Below, piece by piece: positions 16,608 to 23,600 of a stretch of 37,508 nt of DNA (the stretch's first letter is position 1; each line of letters begins with the position of its first letter). The stretch is from assembly GCA_017563195.1 (NCBI GenBank), contig JAFXDO010000060.1, positions 1 through 37,508 on the forward strand, given 5' to 3'. The notes under the pieces are model-generated. The model saw only the letters and a list, made by a program, of their open reading frames with translations. It did not search any database and was not told where the DNA came from. Source of the DNA: Clostridia bacterium (lineage in GTDB: Bacteria > Bacillota > Clostridia > Oscillospirales > CAG-382). The position numbers were made by a program, and so were the translations under genes.

Positions 16608-17105
16608 TCAGTCGATCTTGCTTTTTATGTAACCGTTGATTTCGGACTTCTGGATGCCGAGCGCAGCAGCGAGCTCACTGAAGAGCAGGTCCTCCGCGCG
16701 CTTGAAATAGCGCTCGTCCACAGCGGAGAGCTTCTTTTTTGCCGCTATCATTCTTTCGCGCTTTTCGAATATGCACTTGGAAAGCGAAATAAGCGCGCCG
16801 CAATCGTGCAGCTTGATTATTTTGTCGTACTTGTCCGAAAGCTCACGCGGGGAAGTAACGTCGCAAGCCACGGGCTCGATTTCGGGGATGCTGTTTATGA
16901 GCGCATCTGCCTCTTCCTTGCTGATGATCGCGCGCATAAATACCGATTCGTTGTCAGCGGGCGTGAATATCATACAGCTCTGATAAAGTGGCTGCAGCTT
17001 GTAGCAGGGACGGATCTCGCCTAAAAACTCCTTTTCGACAATGTCTTCAACACGGCATACTCCCGTTTCGCCGTAAATAATCAAATCGCCTATTGCGAAC
17101 CTCAT
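16608..17105 (-). CDS. CarD-like transcription regulator
   Basis: This protein has about 165 aa. The start is ATG 17105, where AGAGGTA sits upstream and the family's N-terminus begins (MRFAIGDLIIYGETGVCRVEDI); longer starts add unrelated sequence. Residues about 1-60 form the CarD/CdnL/TRCF RNA-polymerase-interacting Tudor-like domain, which binds the RNAP beta subunit. Residues about 65-165 are helical, with charged stretches and an LGIQKSEINGYI end, matching the C-terminal DNA-contacting helices in general form. CarD-type proteins stabilise open promoter complexes; clostridial paralogues are poorly characterised. It has a very good promoter and is followed by an SGNH hydrolase gene. Confidence 0.85.
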   Translation of the reverse strand: MRFAIGDLIIYGETGVCRVEDIVEKEFLGEIRPCYKLQPLYQSCMIFTPADNESVFMRAIISKEEADALINSIPEIEPVACDVTSPRELSDKYDKIIKLHDCGALISLSKCIFEKRERMIAAKKKLSAVDERYFKRAEDLLFSELAAALGIQKSEINGYIKSKID

Positions 17106-17230
17106 AGAAAATACCTCTCTGGTAACCGAAAAAAGCCTGCTCGCCGCAAGCAACGGGACACTTCGATCCGCGTTGCAAAAAACCACGGCAAGTCGCGAAA
17201 CAATAGCGCATACACAGCTATTATGTTAAC

Positions 17231-17259
17231 ATTATAACACATTGTTCATAATTTCGCAA
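17231..17259 (-). promoter_or_regulatory. Promoter of the CarD-like/SGNH operon
   Basis: On the minus strand TTGCGA (17254-17259), 17-bp spacer, TATAAT (17231-17236), giving a leader of roughly 120 nt before the CarD start. Confidence 0.78.
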
Positions 17260-17329
17260 GCCTTTTTGAGCTCAAAAATTTCGAATCGATGCAGGGAAAG
17301 CTCTCATGCTGCAGGTTTATAATCAAATA

Positions 17330-17350
17330 CCCCTCCGTAATAAGGAGGGG
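17330..17350 (-). terminator. Terminator-like hairpin after the PstS-like gene
   Basis: CCCCTCC/GGAGGGG, a 7-bp GC stem with a 7-nt loop, 27 bp past the stop codon. The following tract on the minus strand (TATTTGATT) is only partly T-rich, so termination may be incomplete. Confidence 0.6.
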
Positions 17351-17377
17351 TGTCGCGTAGCTTGATGCAAAAAATAT

Positions 17378-18319
17378 TTATTGAAGCGGAGTATAACCGT
17401 TTTCGTCGATGATTCGTTGACCTTCATTAGAAAGCATAAAGTCGACAAGCTTCTTTACGTTTTCGTTTTCGTTGTCAGCTCGGTACACTGCGTAAAATTC
17501 CTGTATTATCGGATAACTCCCGTTTCGGATGTTTTCCTCGCTCGGATATATGCCGTTGACAGACAGAAGCTTGATGCCGCCGTTGCCGACAACGTCCTCG
17601 ACGTAGAACCTGAAAGAAAATCCAATGGCGCCGCCGAAAATGGCAAGAGGGTTCTTTTTGATGCTTCTGTCGCCCATGAATTTGAGCATTACGGTTTGAC
17701 TGCCGCTTCCTTCCGGGCGATCTACCGTGTTTATCGGACGGTTTGCGCCGCCGACGTCTGCCCAATTTGTTATATCCCCCGCGTATATATCGCGTATCTG
17801 TCCGACGGTCAAAGAGTCTACGGGATTGTCGTCGTTCACAAAGAATACGAAAGCTTCATAGCCGATAGGAACGTATACAAGATCAACGCCTTGCTCCTCG
17901 GCGTACTTCTTTTGTTGCTCGGATGGAGAAGCACAAAGTATTACGTCGGCGGTTCCGTCGACCACACCCTTGTATGCCTTTACAGTGTCTGTGAAAACGA
18001 TCGCACTGTTATCACAGTAGCTTTTTCCGTCGAATACAACCGATTCGGGAGGATACACAGAGTCGACGATGGCGGAATATACCGGCAAAAGAGCCGCGGC
18101 TCCGTCAATGACGGGGATGTCTCCTTCGAGCTGAAGCTCGGATTCTACCTTTACAATGGAAGAATTGTCGGTAAACGGCAGATAACGCTCGGGTTCGATG
18201 ATCCTTGTGCCGAAATTGCTTCCGCAACGATAGGTAACAAGAGCATATAAACCGACGTTAAAGGAGACAAATATTAATGCAATAGCCGTAAGAATGGCAA
18301 TTTGTTTGGAAAGCTTCAT
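17378..18319 (-). CDS. PstS-like periplasmic-binding-type protein, membrane-anchored
   Basis: This protein has about 313 aa. ATG 18319 is chosen because GGTGGTGA precedes it; ATG 18334 is an alternative. Residues 7-29 are one hydrophobic helix with no lipobox, so it is likely a signal anchor. The remainder is a phosphate-binding-protein fold: DGAAALLPV near 72 at the ligand-loop position, a TADVILCASPS strand near 123-133, LTVGQIRDIYAGDITNWADVGG near 170-191, and RPEGSGSQTV at 201-210, matching the PstS EGSGT loop. There is no pstCAB transporter nearby. It ends an operon with two micro membrane proteins, and its ribosome site overlaps the stop of the 46-aa gene, implying translational coupling. 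It may be a transporter-free phosphate or oxyanion sensor; this is speculative. Confidence 0.88.
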   Translation of the reverse strand: MKLSKQIAILTAIALIFVSFNVGLYALVTYRCGSNFGTRIIEPERYLPFTDNSSIVKVESELQLEGDIPVIDGAAALLPVYSAIVDSVYPPESVVFDGKSYCDNSAIVFTDTVKAYKGVVDGTADVILCASPSEQQKKYAEEQGVDLVYVPIGYEAFVFFVNDDNPVDSLTVGQIRDIYAGDITNWADVGGANRPINTVDRPEGSGSQTVMLKFMGDRSIKKNPLAIFGGAIGFSFRFYVEDVVGNGGIKLLSVNGIYPSEENIRNGSYPIIQEFYAVYRADNENENVKKLVDFMLSNEGQRIIDENGYTPLQ

Positions 18320-18324
18320 CGCGG

Positions 18325-18465
18325 TCACCACCATTCTCTTGAAACAAAGTGGATAATCGAGGTGTTGTCATAAGCGATTATGGCGTAGACGGTGTGCGAG
18401 ATGGTCAACAGGACGCCTATTGTGACAATGGCGAAAAGAATGCGGTAAAACGTCTTACTTTTCAT
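18325..18465 (-). CDS. 46-aa single-pass membrane micro-protein
   Basis: This is an unrecognised open frame of 46 codons between the 74-aa gene and the PstS-like gene. ATG 18465 has GAGGG 4-5 nt upstream. The product starts with a basic MKSKTFYR, continues with a membrane helix at about 8-31 and ends in VSREWW. Its stop TGA lies inside the GGTGGTGA that serves as ribosome site for the PstS-like gene, and its start is 7 bp after the 74-aa gene's stop. This tight packing, with sensible start signals and topology, supports a real gene; expression is unproven. Confidence 0.65.
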   Translation of the reverse strand: MKSKTFYRILFAIVTIGVLLTISHTVYAIIAYDNTSIIHFVSREWW

Positions 18466-18472
18466 AATGCCC

Positions 18473-18697
18473 TCACATTCGGGTGATTCCGTTCATAAAG
18501 ATCAACACAGCTGTTACGAATGCGACGAGCAGAACTGCCGCGATTATGATCGAGATTATCGCAATGCGCTTGCTGTCTTTCGAAGGACAGAGTCTGCGCT
18601 GCCTGATATATCGTACAACGGCTGTGACAAGGAATATGAGCGCGGCGACGGGAGCGCCGCAAATGCACATCAGAAGCAAGAAGAACACAACACCCAT
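18473..18697 (-). CDS. 74-aa two-pass membrane micro-protein
   Basis: This is an unrecognised small protein. Membrane helices span about 3-28 and 44-68, joined by a basic loop (RYIRQRRLCPSKDSKR) that would be cytosolic, placing both ends outside. AAGGAGA lies 7-8 nt before the ATG. It is first in the three-gene unit ending in the PstS-like protein, directly behind a strong promoter. A partner or stability factor for the binding protein is possible, but nothing in the sequence shows it. Confidence 0.75.
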   Translation of the reverse strand: MGVVFFLLLMCICGAPVAALIFLVTAVVRYIRQRRLCPSKDSKRIAIISIIIAAVLLVAFVTAVLIFMNGITRM

Positions 18698-18731
18698 AAT
18701 TTGTCTCCTTCACGAAAAAAATTCTTACTGC

Positions 18732-18760
18732 ATTATAGCATAAGGCGGACGTTATTGCAA
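18732..18760 (-). promoter_or_regulatory. Promoter of the micro-protein/PstS-like operon
   Basis: On the minus strand TTGCAA (18755-18760), 17-bp spacer, TATAAT (18732-18737) with TGC just before it (extended -10), about 35 bp before the first start codon. No obvious Pho-box repeat is visible. Confidence 0.82.
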
Positions 18761-18789
18761 GTTGTGCTTAATTTGGGAAGCCTCGCGAT

Positions 18790-19524
18790 TCAAAGTGCCT
18801 CGATCAGCTCTTTATCGTCAAGTATCTTTTGCTGAAAGACCTCGCGGATGATGGAGTGACCCTCGGCGCTGGGGTGCATTCCGTCGATGCCGAGGAGACT
18901 GCCCATACTGCCCTTGAAGACCGAGCGAAGGTCAAGCAGGTGGCAATTTGCGAGCTTGGCGACCTTTTCGGCGAGGTGGCTGTAATGCTCCTGCCATCTG
19001 GATATGCGGTTGATGTCGCCCATCCAGCTCAGGACGTTATTGTAATTGAGTCCGCGGGTGACCCAGTTCATAAACCTCTCGGAATCTATCGGCACGAGCG
19101 TGCATATGGCGACCTCGGCGCCCTTGCCGCGCGCGAAGTCTACAAGCTTTAAGTAGGTTTCGGTGAATTTGTCCTCGGGCGTGTTGGGAGAAAATTCGCC
19201 CTTGGGGTTTTCCGCAACGGACGCCCAGTTGTAGTTGCAGTCGTTTCCGCCGTATTCAAGCACGACAACCGTGTCCTTGTCGCAATCCTCGAGGGTGTCA
19301 TCCATAATGCGCAAGCCCTCGTCGATGGTCGCGCCCATCTTACAGCAATTCTCGACCTCAATTCCGTTTTCCAAAAGCTTTTCGTATCTGTAGCCGAACA
19401 GCGTATAGCGCTTGAGCTCGTCGCTGTACATTACTCCCTGGAGGATGGAATCTCCGTAAATTTTGATCTTTTTCAATTTGCTCAGTTCCTTTGCGTCTTT
19501 GTCTGTGCGGCCCGTGGACCGCAT
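18790..19524 (-). CDS. SGNH/GDSL-type esterase
   Basis: This 244-aa protein has SGNH blocks KIYGDSILQG (Ser26), the Gly of CKMGATIDEG near 64, EYGGNDCNYNW (Asn94) and DGMHPSAEGH (Asp214, His217). The start is uncertain: ATG 19524 has AGAGGT about 9 nt upstream, while TTG 19476 just before KKIKIYGDS also has AAGGA upstream and would give a compact enzyme. There is no signal peptide with either. It may deacylate sugars or lipids. It stands alone behind a long intergenic region rich in TCTACC/GGTAGA elements, shared with a divergent XRE-type membrane regulator. Confidence 0.88.
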   Translation of the reverse strand: MRSTGRTDKDAKELSKLKKIKIYGDSILQGVMYSDELKRYTLFGYRYEKLLENGIEVENCCKMGATIDEGLRIMDDTLEDCDKDTVVVLEYGGNDCNYNWASVAENPKGEFSPNTPEDKFTETYLKLVDFARGKGAEVAICTLVPIDSERFMNWVTRGLNYNNVLSWMGDINRISRWQEHYSHLAEKVAKLANCHLLDLRSVFKGSMGSLLGIDGMHPSAEGHSIIREVFQQKILDDKELIEAL

Positions 19525-19553
19525 ACAAAGTTTACCTCTTACTCGTCAATAAG

Positions 19554-19636
19554 TCTACCTACCGTTGCGAAAACCGACCCTACCGCTCGGGTCGGGTGCG
19601 GTAGAGAAAAAATTCTACCACTCTACCTTTGGTAGA
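19554..19636. promoter_or_regulatory. Cluster of TCTACC/GGTAGA elements
   Basis: TCTACC occurs at 19554-19559, 19614-19619 and 19622-19627, and its complement GGTAGA at 19600-19605 and 19631-19636. Two further CTACC cores lie between. TCTACC-TTT-GGTAGA (19622-19636) is a perfect inverted repeat. A GC hairpin (CCGACCC/GGGTCGG) lies at about 19574-19595. The cluster occupies the divergent promoter region of the SGNH and XRE-membrane genes and is probably an operator array. Confidence 0.5.
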
Positions 19637-19663
19637 AAAACAAGTAATTGCAACGCTTTTGGG

Positions 19664-19676
19664 GTCTTGACAAGAC
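19664..19676. promoter_or_regulatory. Palindromic operator over the XRE-membrane promoter
   Basis: GTCTTGACAAGAC is a perfect 13-bp palindrome (6 + 1 + 6) containing the -35 hexamer TTGACA of the regulator's own promoter, the usual position for an autorepressor site. Confidence 0.6.
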
Positions 19677-19695
19677 AAAACGGGTGTGTTATTAT
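19667..19695 (+). promoter_or_regulatory. Promoter of the XRE-membrane regulator
   Basis: TTGACA (19667-19672), 17-bp spacer, TATTAT (19690-19695), followed by GGGAGGTGAG and a TTG start at 19720. Confidence 0.82.
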
Positions 19696-19719
19696 AAAAG
19701 CAAGGGAGGTGAGCGAACC

Positions 19720-20316
19720 TTGGTCGATTACAAAAGAATAATTGCGGGAAACATCACTGAGCTGAGAAAGGCTGTGCCTTATACGCAGGCAGAGCTTGCG
19801 GAAAAGCTCAATTATTCCGACAAAGCCGTTTCGAAGTGGGAGCGCGGGGAGTCGATTCCCGACGTTGTCGTTTTAAAGCAGATCGCCGATCTGTTTGGCG
19901 TTACGGTCGATTATCTTTTGGAGGAGGTGCATCCCCTCAAGGCGACGATGCAAAGCGTTCCGCGTCAGCTTAAGAAGAACCGCGCGCTGATCACGGGGCT
20001 TTCCTGTATGCTTTGCTTTTTAATAGCGACGATAATCTTTGTTATTCTCGGCTCGCTTGCCGAAATGCACAGGCTCTGGCTCGCTTACGTTTACTGCATT
20101 CCGATCTGCTCGATAATACTTATCGTATTCAATTCGATTTGGGGCAGACCGAAGCTCAACTACCTTTATATAACGATTTTGATGTGGAGTCTGCTTGCAA
20201 GCATCTATCTCACGATAGGCATTTACTCGAAATGGCTTATCTTCCTCATCGGCATCCCCGGTCAGGTGATAATCGTGATGTGGTCGGGCATCAAGGCAAA
20301 AATCTTCAAAAAATAA
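19720..20316 (+). CDS. XRE-family regulator with four membrane segments
   Basis: This protein has about 198 aa. TTG 19720 is chosen as start because GGAGGTGA lies 7 nt upstream; the upstream in-frame ATG would lie ahead of its own promoter. Residues about 3-68 are an HTH_3 domain (TQAELAEKLNYSDKAVSKWERG, then VVLKQIADLFGVTVDYLL). After a basic linker (QLKKNRALI) come four hydrophobic segments at about 90-112, 120-140, 148-168 and 172-188. This cytosolic HTH plus C-terminal membrane domain is common in Firmicutes and usually controls its own or an adjacent gene; the signal is unknown. It is probably autoregulated through the 13-bp palindrome over its -35. The divergent neighbour is an SGNH hydrolase. 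Confidence 0.88.
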   Translation: MVDYKRIIAGNITELRKAVPYTQAELAEKLNYSDKAVSKWERGESIPDVVVLKQIADLFGVTVDYLLEEVHPLKATMQSVPRQLKKNRALITGLSCMLCFLIATIIFVILGSLAEMHRLWLAYVYCIPICSIILIVFNSIWGRPKLNYLYITILMWSLLASIYLTIGIYSKWLIFLIGIPGQVIIVMWSGIKAKIFKK

Positions 20317-20341
20317 AAGAGACGCCTTGGGCGTCTCTTTT
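20315..20341. terminator. Bidirectional terminator between the XRE gene and folD
   Basis: A perfect 12-bp stem (AAAAGAGACGCC) with a TTG loop, A-rich on the left and T-rich on the right. It overlaps the XRE stop codon and lies 33 bp past the folD stop, closing both units. Confidence 0.92.
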
Positions 20342-20374
20342 GTGCTTATTTTTGGACCGGACAGCGGTTATCTA

Positions 20375-21223
20375 TTAAAGACCGAAGCGCATCTTATAAG
20401 AGGTTACGGTGTTTTGCATAAGCATCGCGATGGTCATAGGTCCTACGCCGCCGGGAACGGGGGTGATGTAGGATGCCTTTTCGGCGCAGGAGTCGAAATC
20501 AAGGTCGCCTACCAGCTTGTCACCGACGCGATTGATGCCGACGTCGATAAGCACGGCGCCCTCCTTGACCATATCGCCGGTTATCATCTGCGGTCTGCCG
20601 ACTGCAGCGACGAGGATGTCTGCATTCTTGGTGAAGGACGCAAGATCCTTTGTGCGGGAGTGGCAAACGGTTACGGTGCCGTTTTCGGCAAGCAAGAGTG
20701 CACTCATCGGCTTGCCGACGATGTTGCTTCTGCCGACGATAACACAGTTTTTGCCCGAGACCTCGACGTTTGCCTCCTTAAGGAGACGCATAACGCCTGC
20801 GGGTGTGCAGGGCTGGAATCTGGGACTGCCGGTGAAAAGCTTGCCGACGTTGTAGGCGTGGAACGCGTCTACGTCCTTGTCGGGGTGAATAGCCTCGATG
20901 ACTCTGTCGGGATCTATCTGCTTGGGAACGGGCATCTGAACGAGGATGCCGTCGACAGCTTCGTCCTTGTTAAGAAAATCGATAAGCTCGAGAAGCTTTT
21001 CCTCGGTCTCGTCAGCCGAAAGAAGATATTCAAGGCTTGTGATGCCGACCGCTTCGCAGGCTCTTTTTTTGTTGCGAACGTAGACCGCGCTTGCGGGGTC
21101 GTCGCCTACAAGGATAACAGCGAGACAGGGTGCGCGTCTTCCGTCAGCGGTGAGCGATTTGATTTCTTCTGCGATTTCCGATTTGCACTTTGCGGATATC
21201 GCCTTTCCATCGATAATGTTCAT
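20375..21223 (-). CDS. folD: Methylenetetrahydrofolate dehydrogenase/cyclohydrolase FolD
   Basis: This 282-aa bifunctional enzyme interconverts 5,10-methylene-, methenyl- and 10-formyl-tetrahydrofolate in the cytosol. The catalytic segment VYVRNKKRACEAVGI carries the essential lysine near 52-53 in a Yxxx[K] setting. DGILVQMPVP near 91-100 and PCTPAGVMRLL are active-site motifs. The dinucleotide fold shows VIVGRSNIVGKPM, and the C-terminus ends with the signature PVPGGVGPMTIAML. Length is standard. The start lies 2 bp beyond the lgt stop, and its ribosome site is formed by the lgt tail codons for EEE. It is the last gene of the 18-gene run. Confidence 0.97.
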   Translation of the reverse strand: MNIIDGKAISAKCKSEIAEEIKSLTADGRRAPCLAVILVGDDPASAVYVRNKKRACEAVGITSLEYLLSADETEEKLLELIDFLNKDEAVDGILVQMPVPKQIDPDRVIEAIHPDKDVDAFHAYNVGKLFTGSPRFQPCTPAGVMRLLKEANVEVSGKNCVIVGRSNIVGKPMSALLLAENGTVTVCHSRTKDLASFTKNADILVAAVGRPQMITGDMVKEGAVLIDVGINRVGDKLVGDLDFDSCAEKASYITPVPGGVGPMTIAMLMQNTVTSYKMRFGL

Positions 21224-21225
21224 TT

Positions 21226-22320
21226 TTATTCCTCCTCGGGCTCGGTGATGGATTTTTCTGCTTCAATGATCGCCTCTTCAGCGTCGCCGTCGAGCATCGC
21301 CTGCTCCTCAAGCGTTTCCGCCTCAGCGTCGTCAAGCTCGTCTAACGCTTCAAGCTCCTCGTTTTCCTCGACTTCCTCGATATCCTCGGCGTCGTTTTCA
21401 AAAACGCCCGAATCGAGCGAATCCTCGAGCTTGCTCATAGCTATTCTTACGGTTTCGAACTCCGACTTGTATTCGGTCATTTCGAGCTCCTCCTCCTTGC
21501 GGCGTCGATTGAGCACGACAAGTCCTATAATAGACGCGATTACGCAGATAATGCCGACAAGCACCGAAAACCTCAGCGAGCCGACAAGGTAGAGGCTGTC
21601 TGCGCGAAGCGTTTCGATATAGGCTCTTCCCAAGCCGTACCAGCCGATGTAGGTGAAGAAGATCTGTCCGTTGAACTTCTTTTTGCGATAGAAAACGGCA
21701 AGAATGAGAATCAGTCCGAGCGCGTTCCAAAGCGATTCGTAAAGGAAGGTGGGGTGAACGAGATGCATATCCTTCTGGATAATGCCATCGACTCTGACCA
21801 CCTCGAGCCACATACGCCAGGGCAGCTTTTCGATTCCCTCGGAAACGCCGTAAGCTTCTGCGTTGACGAAGTTGCCCCATCTGCCGATGACCTGACCGAG
21901 CATAACCGCAGGTGCGAGTGCGTCGAGCATCGAAAGGGGATTCATTTTCTTGACCTTGTTGTAGATAAGCACAGCCGCAAGTCCGAAAATTATGCCGCCG
22001 TAGATCGCAATACCGCCGTTGCGGATGTTTATGATGTTAAGGAATCCTGTCCCCTTGAAATCGGTTTCCCACGTGGTTGCCACGTAGGCGAATCTCGCGC
22101 CGACAATGGCGGTGGGGAGCATTATAAGCGTGATGTTGTAAAGCGAATCGGGGTCGAGCATCTCTTTTTTTACACCGAGGTGATAAAACAGCAAAAACGC
22201 CATCATTATACCGAAGGTGATGATGATTCCGTACCACTTGATTTCAAGACCGAACACGGAAAACGCGTTTTCGTTGACGGTGAATTCGAGTCCCAGTCCC
22301 GGAAATTTGATCAGGTTCAT
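21226..22320 (-). CDS. lgt: Prolipoprotein diacylglyceryl transferase with an acidic C-terminal tail
   Basis: This 364-aa membrane enzyme moves diacylglyceryl from phosphatidylglycerol to the lipobox cysteine of prolipoproteins. Conserved parts are KWYGIIITFG near 28, GARFAYV near 74, the NGGIAIYGG loop near 101-109, the signature GRWGNFVNAEAYG at 146-158, HPTFLYES at 189-196 and GRAYIETLRAD near 231-241. The IAIYGG loop has Tyr where E. coli has His103; several Firmicutes appear to share this. The core ends near 275, after which about 90 residues form a soluble, strongly acidic tail (EEVEENEELEALDELDDAE) absent from typical 260-290-aa Lgt. It would be cytosolic. The start overlaps the yfmH stop by 4 bp. 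At least two predicted lipoproteins in this window would be its substrates. Confidence 0.95.
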   Translation of the reverse strand: MNLIKFPGLGLEFTVNENAFSVFGLEIKWYGIIITFGIMMAFLLFYHLGVKKEMLDPDSLYNITLIMLPTAIVGARFAYVATTWETDFKGTGFLNIINIRNGGIAIYGGIIFGLAAVLIYNKVKKMNPLSMLDALAPAVMLGQVIGRWGNFVNAEAYGVSEGIEKLPWRMWLEVVRVDGIIQKDMHLVHPTFLYESLWNALGLILILAVFYRKKKFNGQIFFTYIGWYGLGRAYIETLRADSLYLVGSLRFSVLVGIICVIASIIGLVVLNRRRKEEELEMTEYKSEFETVRIAMSKLEDSLDSGVFENDAEDIEEVEENEELEALDELDDAEAETLEEQAMLDGDAEEAIIEAEKSITEPEEE

Positions 22321-23600
22321 AAATCGGTTCCTTTCTGTATTATGCTTATCGAGCGATTGCGAGTGTCGATGGATCCTATCGCGTCGCGGATCTCCTGCTC
22401 GGTCACGTCGCGTAGCATTTCGATGCAGTCAAACTCGTCGTAATCGAGGTGCGCGCAAGCCGCCATTGATGCCGTGAGATCCTCACAGGAGTCGAACAGC
22501 GTAAGGCTTTCGGCGTATGCCGCCTTCTTTTCACGCAGTATCTGCTCGTGAGTGAAGAAGATTTCCTTTCTACGCTCTATTTCCTCGCAGACACGCTCGG
22601 CTACGGCATCGTAGTCGTTTCCGCTTCCCGAAATTGCGATGTATGCGCTGTTTTCGGAGGAGGTGTAGCCCGCGTAAAAGCGCTCGTTGATAAGACCGCT
22701 TTCGTAGCTTTGACAGAAAAAGTCACTCGCTCTTCCGAACATAAGCGATATGGCAAGCCGCATTGCAGTCGCACGGCGGGTGGATTCGTAATCGTTTCTT
22801 TCCGACGGCGTGCACTTGAAGCCGATGCAGTAAAGTGCGCTTGCGACGACCGAGCTTTCAACGATTCTGTCGCGTACTACGTGCTCCGGCTCTGCCTCGT
22901 AGATCGTCTTGGGACGCTCGGTGCGCGGAAGGTCGAAGTATTGCTCGACGGCAGACAGCACCTTGTCCATATCGACGTCGCCGCAGACGCAAAGCGAGAG
23001 GTTTGACGGAACGTAAAAGTGCTCGTACGCCGTGTAAAGCGTTTCCTTGGTGATTTCGGATATGGTTTCGACGCTGCCCGAGATCGGGTATATGGTCGGG
23101 TGAGCGTGATAAAGCGCCTGCCTCAGGTTTCTTCCGACGTTGGTCGAGGGACTGTCGTCGTACATCGTGATCTCGCGTGCGATTATCTTCTTTTCCTTTT
23201 CCACCGAATCGTCGCTGCAATGGATGCTTGAAACCGAAGAAAGCAGAACGTTGAGGTTCTCGTAAAAGTTTTCGGTGCAGGAAAAATAATAGCAGGTGTT
23301 CGAGAAAGAGGTGTAGGCGTTGGCGTTGCCGCCGAAGCTGTCGAAGTCGAGGAAGGAATCGCGTCCGTCCTCTGTTTCAAACATTTTGTGCTCAAGGAAA
23401 TGCGCGGTTCCCGAAGGAAGCGTGTGGATGACGCCGTCTCGCTCGTATTTTATGTCCGCGCCGCCGAAATTACAGCAGACCATAGCGAACATCGCCTTGC
23501 GATCCTTGGGAATAATAGTTATCTTGAATCCGTTTTCAAGCGTTGCGCTGTAGTAGCACTCCTTGAAGGTCTTGTTTTCGGTAAGTGTGAATCGACTCAT
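22317..23600 (-). CDS. yfmH: M16-family zinc peptidase, YfmH-type (catalytic partner)
   Basis: This 427-aa protein carries the inverted zinc motif HFLEH near residue 69 and a downstream glutamate-rich helix (EKEKKIIAREITMYDD) supplying the third ligand, so it should be active. It matches the family named EF-P 5-aminopentanol modification-associated YfmH, known in Bacillus as one half of a pair. The partner gene overlaps by 4 bp upstream and lacks the zinc motif. The cysteine-rich surface (CNFGG, CYYFSCTENF) is unremarkable for the group. The exact role in EF-P modification or another peptide-processing step is not settled. Confidence 0.92.
   Translation of the reverse strand: MSRFTLTENKTFKECYYSATLENGFKITIIPKDRKAMFAMVCCNFGGADIKYERDGVIHTLPSGTAHFLEHKMFETEDGRDSFLDFDSFGGNANAYTSFSNTCYYFSCTENFYENLNVLLSSVSSIHCSDDSVEKEKKIIAREITMYDDSPSTNVGRNLRQALYHAHPTIYPISGSVETISEITKETLYTAYEHFYVPSNLSLCVCGDVDMDKVLSAVEQYFDLPRTERPKTIYEAEPEHVVRDRIVESSVVASALYCIGFKCTPSERNDYESTRRATAMRLAISLMFGRASDFFCQSYESGLINERFYAGYTSSENSAYIAISGSGNDYDAVAERVCEEIERRKEIFFTHEQILREKKAAYAESLTLFDSCEDLTASMAACAHLDYDEFDCIEMLRDVTEQEIRDAIGSIDTRNRSISIIQKGTDL

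Noticed and set aside
19648..19719. Upstream ATG for the XRE-membrane regulator.
   Set aside because: It lies ahead of the regulator's own -35 and -10 elements, and the TTG at 19720 has an ideal GGAGGTGA at the right distance.
20327..21592. A 421-codon plus-strand frame opposite folD and lgt.
   Set aside because: It is antisense to two conserved enzymes and ends in a serine-rich stretch that mirrors the acidic tail of Lgt; no ribosome site fits.
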